From Plakobranchus ocellatus (Eukaryota; Mollusca; Gastropoda; Plakobranchidae), in assembly GCA_019648995.1 (NCBI GenBank), contig BLXT01005456.1, positions 1,653,609 through 1,677,785 on the forward strand: 24,177 nt of DNA, given 5' to 3'. This document shows, piece by piece, positions 20,829 through 24,177 of the stretch. A model generated the notes under the pieces. It saw nothing but the letters and a program-made list of their open reading frames with translations. It ran no database searches and was not told the origin of the DNA. The position numbers and the translations under genes are program-made. Within the stretch, counting starts at the first letter, position 1, and every line of letters starts with the position of its first letter.

Positions 20829-21413
20829 AGTAGGTACTGTCTGTTTTCGATTATAAAGACGAATTGAAGATTTTAAATCTTTTTTTTTTTGGTCAACTTT
20901 TACCGACTTCTGAATGTGCACTTGGAATAGTCTTAAAGAAAATGTATTCGTAGATCAAGATCTAGATCTAATCTAGATATCTAGATCTAGATCTAGGTCT
21001 ATTTTAGGCACTGGTGGAGCACCACGGTCCCTCCTTTTCGATTTCGGCTATTTCGAATATTTGACGTCAGTGGGTGGGCAACAAAGTGTCATCAGTGTCT
21101 AGATCTAGACTAGATCTGGATATTAAATCTAGATCTAAAATATTGCCTCTTCATTTCGTCTGTAGCTGATGGTGTGAGAATAATTTTTTTTCTAATTTCC
21201 ATAGAAATAGAGCCAGCCGTTTAAGAAACATTAAATCATAAAAAAAAAAAACATATCGAAGTAGATCTGATAGGGACCGCAGTCCTCCACCTGTGCCCTA
21301 TTTTAGATGATATTAGATCTAGATCTTAGTAGACGGATTTTTAAAGTTGTCAACATTTTACTAAAATTGATTTCATTTTGTCATTATAATCGAAAACAGA
21401 CAAGACTCACATT
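20829..21413. repeat. Foldback: long imperfect inverted repeat with AGATCT spacers
   Basis: Two blocks recur inverted and in mirrored order. GTCTGTTTTCGATTATAA at about 20838-20855 has its complement at about 21385-21402. The block GGCAC-GGTGGAG-AC-CGGTCCCT at about 21007-21032 has its complement at about 21272-21297 (roughly 21 of 26 matching). A GTCAACTTTT-like block lies between them in both arms. The arms are interrupted by indels and AGATCT palindromes. No TIR with a target duplication was identified. Confidence 0.6.
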
Positions 21414-21682
21414 GTGAGATAGTGCTGGTACAATTTGATATCTAATCTAGAATCTGGATCTAAATTAGATTGGCATAATTATGGTGGGGTTAATTGAGCC
21501 GAAAAGCAAAGGTGATAGGATTCGCTTTGACACTATTTTGCGGGTTTCACTTCTGCAAATGAAAAGGTCACTTCCGGGTCACGATATTAAGTGGAAAAAA
21601 AGTTAGAAGGATAATTATTGGACCCAGTATTAATTTACCCTTCGTGTCTCTCTCTTTCCCTTTCAAATAAAAAAAGGAAGAG

Positions 21683-21702
21683 GCTACGTAGACCCCAATT
21701 GA
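21683..21702. repeat. Isolated single relative of the 39-bp minisatellite unit, inverted
   Basis: GCTACGTAGACCCCAATTG lies alone here. It matches the complement of the minisatellite junction (CTAGGTAGACCCCAATTG) at 17 of 18 positions, about 1.7 kb away and in opposite orientation. This suggests the unit also exists as a dispersed sequence. Confidence 0.55.
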
Positions 21703-22128
21703 GTTATAAACACAAAACAAACACATAATATGTCTTGTCTTCCAAGTAAATTTATTTAACTCTGTTGAAATAAAACATGTAATGGGAATGGTACATAATG
21801 TTAGATAAAATTAGATACGTATACCATTAAACAACGAATAACAAAGAAGACACAATAAAAAACAAATGTATTATATTAAAATTGAACATGTCAATATACA
21901 CGAACATTATTTTGTTCAGACAGCAAAAGTTAACCCTAAGGGAAACGCATGACACATAATTTAACGATAACTTTTCCCTCAAAATAAGCAAAATATATAT
22001 GGTCTTCAAAATGACGTTTTATGATTGATGAAACAAAATTTCAGAGGTGAAATAACAATTTTAACTACACCGAAAGTTACAAACAGGGATGTATTACAGT
22101 TGCAGTCATAATTTATTAAACACACCAA

Positions 22129-22530
22129 TCACACGCCAACATTTACCGCATTACAAACATATGTATACTGACGTGGGGCAGAGCGAAAGTGTAAACAAGA
22201 ACATTGAAACCACTGTTTATAGAAGTCACAATCTTCCCGTTTAATCATCCCATTTACACAAAACTCCCTTGCAAGCTCTATGTCTCCACAAACACCACAC
22301 AAAACACACGAATCAACAATACTTTCTCCAACAACAGTATTTGTTGCAAACTTCCTTTTCTTGGCAAATCTTTTAATGCGATCTTGACCTTTTGGCCGAC
22401 CTTTTATTCTCACAGATCCCAAATTTAAAATAACAACAACACTCCCTCCATCAGGGACACCAACAATAGTAATGTCTCCATCAGGGACATTAACAACAGC
22501 ACTCTCTCCATCCCTCTCCATCTGGGACAT
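22129..22530 (-). CDS. Unidentified 133-residue ORF with cysteine-rich, PHD-like tail; possible terminal exon or mobile-element remnant
   Basis: Open frame from ATG at 22528-22530 to TGA at 22129-22131, with an AATAAA on the same strand at 22112-22117, 12 bp after the stop. The N-terminal 40 residues are translated minisatellite (repeats of VxVPDG). A basic segment RIKGRPKGQDRIKRFAKKRK follows, containing an AT-hook-like GRPKG. The C-terminal half is cysteine rich: CVLCGVCGDIELAREFC, then DCDFYKQWFQCSCLHF and YVC. The spacing recalls a PHD/zinc finger with a W-F-x-C-x-C core but lacks canonical Cys4-His-Cys3 order. KGRPKG plus a terminal PHD-like domain is common in invertebrate repeat-derived proteins (recollection, not searched). 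Expression and upstream exons are unknown. Confidence 0.35.
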   Translation of the reverse strand: MSQMERDGESAVVNVPDGDITIVGVPDGGSVVVILNLGSVRIKGRPKGQDRIKRFAKKRKFATNTVVGESIVDSCVLCGVCGDIELAREFCVNGMIKREDCDFYKQWFQCSCLHFRSAPRQYTYVCNAVNVGV

Positions 22531-22620
22531 TAACAACAGCTCTCTCTCTCTCTCTCTCCATCAGGGACAAAAAACAGCACTTATTCCTTCGGGAACATCA
22601 ACAAGAGCACTCTTTGAGTG
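22430..22620. repeat. Degenerate 27-40 bp minisatellite overlapping the PHD-like ORF
   Basis: Repeats of CCATCAGGGACATTAACAAC with variable CT-rich linkers occur about six times, with a pure CT run at 22540-22558. Part is in frame with the 22129-22530 ORF, where it encodes VPDG repeats. Upstream copies are out of frame with the ORF. Confidence 0.8.
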
Positions 22621-22739
22621 TTTACATACCTCGGACATTCGCAGTTAGAAGTGATTTCTGCGATAGTCAAAAGAAAAATAAAAAAAAAAATAAAATAAAA
22701 TAAAACAAAGGATTGAAACAAGAAGCGATTTAGATCTTT

Positions 22740-23019
22740 GTAACATTCGGATAAGTCAAGTGTTAAGAGCCAAATTGAACTTAGAACCTAGATCTAGGTG
22801 TAGTTGTTTTCAGTGTAAAGTTAATATAGGTAGTGAGTGATGTACGATCTGTGTTCTATGTATCATGTAGAATCTAGATCTAGGCTAGCGGTTACATGAT
22901 ACACAGGACATAGGTTGTAGGCTACATCACTATCTATCCTTTACAATGAAAAGGACTAGATCTAGATTTAGATTCTAAGTTCAACTTAGCTCTTGACACT
23001 TGACTTACCTGAATGTTAC
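22740..23019. repeat. Large inverted repeat (arms about 127-130 bp, 23-bp loop) reaching into a candidate exon
   Basis: Left arm 22740-22869 and right arm 22893-23019 are inverted copies. Matching blocks include GTAACATTC, TAAGTCAAGTGT, TTGAACTTAGAA, CTAGATCTAG, TTTTCA-TGTAAAG, ATAG-TAGTGA, TGATGTA, CTATGT-CTGTGTATCATGTA-like ends. The right arm covers the 3' end and the splice donor of the candidate exon 23009-23145. Identity by eye is about 75-80 percent with small indels. Confidence 0.7.
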
Positions 23020-23145
23020 TTTTCTGTACACAAGACAATCTGCGAACTTCAGACCTTTCAACCTCTGGTTGGCATAGCTGGCCAGCTGGCTGCCCTGGCC
23101 TATTACAAGGCGCTCAAATAGTTTTTCTTCTCTTTTCTTTAACAT
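23009..23145 (-). CDS. Candidate internal exon, unassigned (possibly N-terminal exon of the IP3R-like gene)
   Basis: 137 bp open in only one frame, with a good acceptor (TTTTACACAG/ATGTTA) and a strong donor (ATTCAG/GTAAGT). It encodes MLKKREEKLFERLVIGQGSQ, then LASYANQRLKGLKFADCLVY and RKVTFR. The piece LKFADCLVYRK faintly resembles IP3R1 KKFRDCLFKLC, which would place it before the suppressor MIR. It has the right strand and order for the receptor gene, but the strong donor leaves phase 2 while exon 19219-19299 needs phase 0, so at least one exon would be missing between them. A weaker in-frame donor exists (AGAAAA/GTAACA). Membership is uncertain; it could belong to another gene. Confidence 0.4.
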
Positions 23146-23351
23146 CTGTGTAAAATGAGAGAAGCTTTTAAAGCTTGTCCAACAATAATAGCTGAATTCC
23201 TGTCATCCTCCACTGTATCCTCTGAGAGGCATTGGACCCACCTATTTAACCCATTTACACTTCCTTACAAAAATTCAACTAAGGGCATAGAGATGTATAC
23301 TCCTTTTTAAATCAACCGAGCATTAAGGACACAATCTAACATTTTTGGGGA

Positions 23352-23597
23352 GCACCTAGCCACCATGACTACGTAGTCCCCAATTGGAGTCTACCTAGCC
23401 ACCATGACTACGTAGTCCCCAACTGGGGTCTACCTAGGCACCATGACTACGTAGTCCCCAATTGGAGTCTACCTAGGCACCATGACTACGTAGTCCCCAA
23501 TTGGGGTCTACCTAGGCACCATGACTACGTAGTCCCCAATTGGGGTCTACCTAGCCACCATGACTACGTAGTCCCCAATTGGGGTCTACCTAGACAC
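23352..23597. repeat. 39-bp minisatellite, six copies plus a partial
   Basis: Units begin at 23352, 23391, 23430, 23469, 23508 and 23547, with a 12-bp partial from 23586. Each carries the perfect palindrome ACTACGTAGT and, 1-2 bases away, CCCCAATTGGGG (perfect in most units, one mismatch pair in others), then GTCTACCTAG. Copies differ at only a few positions, implying recent amplification or homogenisation. Confidence 0.92.
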
Positions 23598-24051
23598 TTC
23601 GATAAAAAAATTGGAAAGAAGTGGAAATCCTGCATAAAAAATTACAATTTTATTATTAGCCCCAATATGTAGGCCCACATGATCTTCAAGGATGCTAAGC
23701 AGCTTACGACGTTGCGTCTTTTTTTTTTTTTAACCTCACTCTGTCATACATGAACCTAGCCATTCCGTAAAAGTGTTGAATGTTGGATGCGCTAGCCGGA
23801 CTATCAACCATAGTAAAATGTCAGTCTTTCTGTGACGAGGATTTTCATTTTTTTGTGACCACACAGCTTAGTCATAGTACTGAGGTCCAGAATTATTTTA
23901 GGTCATAGAGTGGTAGGTTGAATCCTTCATTCTGCTGCGTTCACACACTGAGCCCTTGAGAATGATTTCGAATGATTTTTCCAGTTCGCTTTCTTAAATT
24001 AATTGTGTATTTAATTCATATAGGCCTACTCTATAACTTCATTGACACTAA

Positions 24052-24090
24052 GAGGAGAGAGAGGGAGGGAGGGAGGGAGAAGGCGGAGAA
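24052..24090. repeat. GGGA/GAGA purine tract
   Basis: Four to five tandem GGGA units (about 24063-24080) within a longer GAGA-type tract; four G3 runs with one-base loops make a plausible G-quadruplex on the plus strand. Confidence 0.8.
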
Positions 24091-24177
24091 AGACTTCAAG
24101 ACTATATTCAATTTATATATAATATATGCGCCTATGCATGTACAGCGAGTGTCGGAGAGATAGAGGAGAGAGAAGAG

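Larger units (their letters stand above)
20585..22975. repeat. Region saturated with TCTAGA/AGATCT palindromes
   Basis: Runs or single copies of TAGATCTAGATC occur at about 20585, 20768-20797, 20955-20999, 21098-21137, 21313-21325, 21440-21465, 22785-22797, 22872-22883 and 22955-22975. The longest is the perfect hexamer array at 20768-20797. The same motif is nearly absent from 1-20000, so this is a local composition change rather than a genome-wide background. Confidence 0.75.
23146..24177. other. Right flank: no exon recognised
   Basis: Apart from the 39-bp minisatellite and the GGGA tract, I see AT-rich unique DNA. Upstream exons of the receptor gene are presumably beyond 24177 or unrecognised. 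Confidence 0.6.

Noticed and set aside
22630-22657. 28-bp minus-strand mini-exon candidate (ATCGCAG acceptor, GTATGT donor) that could bridge the frame conflict
   Set aside because: Length is 1 mod 3 as needed, but in the phase set by 23009-23145 it contains TAA.
1-24177. tRNA, rRNA, CRISPR array or bacterial operon features
   Set aside because: None seen; the window is eukaryotic, with spliced exons and AT-rich introns.

Overview
This is an AT-rich eukaryotic (metazoan) nuclear window dominated by one intron-rich gene on the minus strand. Fifteen small exons between 19299 and 2038, each 51-146 bp with GT-AG boundaries, join in one frame into 478 codons (1434 bp, no stop). They encode the N-terminal part of an intracellular Ca2+-release channel of the inositol trisphosphate receptor / ryanodine receptor superfamily. 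In order, the part seen is the end of the suppressor domain, the MIR/beta-trefoil ligand-binding half, the alpha-helical (RIH) half of the IP3-binding core, and the helical region after it. Both gene ends lie outside the window: the channel pore would lie below position 1, and the start above 19299. The protein is too divergent to be the ordinary metazoan IP3R. Several IP3-contact residues are changed, and one segment reads more like RyR. This fits the IP3R-B branch, which is known from Capsaspora and invertebrates and lost in vertebrates.

Organism: the exon structure, AT-rich introns full of homopolymers, and a region saturated with AGATCT/TCTAGA palindromes suggest a protostome. My guess is a gastropod mollusc, but this is inference and no marker gene proves it.

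Layout. 1-2037: no exon seen, with a purine-rich minisatellite at the very start. 2038-19299: the fifteen confident exons and their introns. Three introns carry transposon-like insertions with terminal inverted repeats: 6047-7497, 11896-12287 and 15545-16050. 19300-23008: repeat-rich DNA holding a fourth element (19485-20434, same family as 6047-7497), a foldback (20829-21413), dense AGATCT palindromes, and a small minus-strand ORF (22129-22530) with a PHD-like cysteine cluster and an in-frame minisatellite. 23009-23145: one more minus-strand exon-like ORF of uncertain membership, whose splice donor lies inside a long inverted repeat (22740-23019). 23352-23597: a 39-bp minisatellite in which every unit carries two perfect palindromes. 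24052-24090: a GGGA tract. Two N gaps (10503-10506 and 10822-10875) abut homopolymers.

The strongest observations for follow-up are: the IP3R-B-like receptor with a partly dismantled IP3 pocket; a transposon family with 13-bp inverted ends and intact 6-bp target duplications whose copies carry different co-oriented subterminal motifs; and the inverted repeat over a splice donor.
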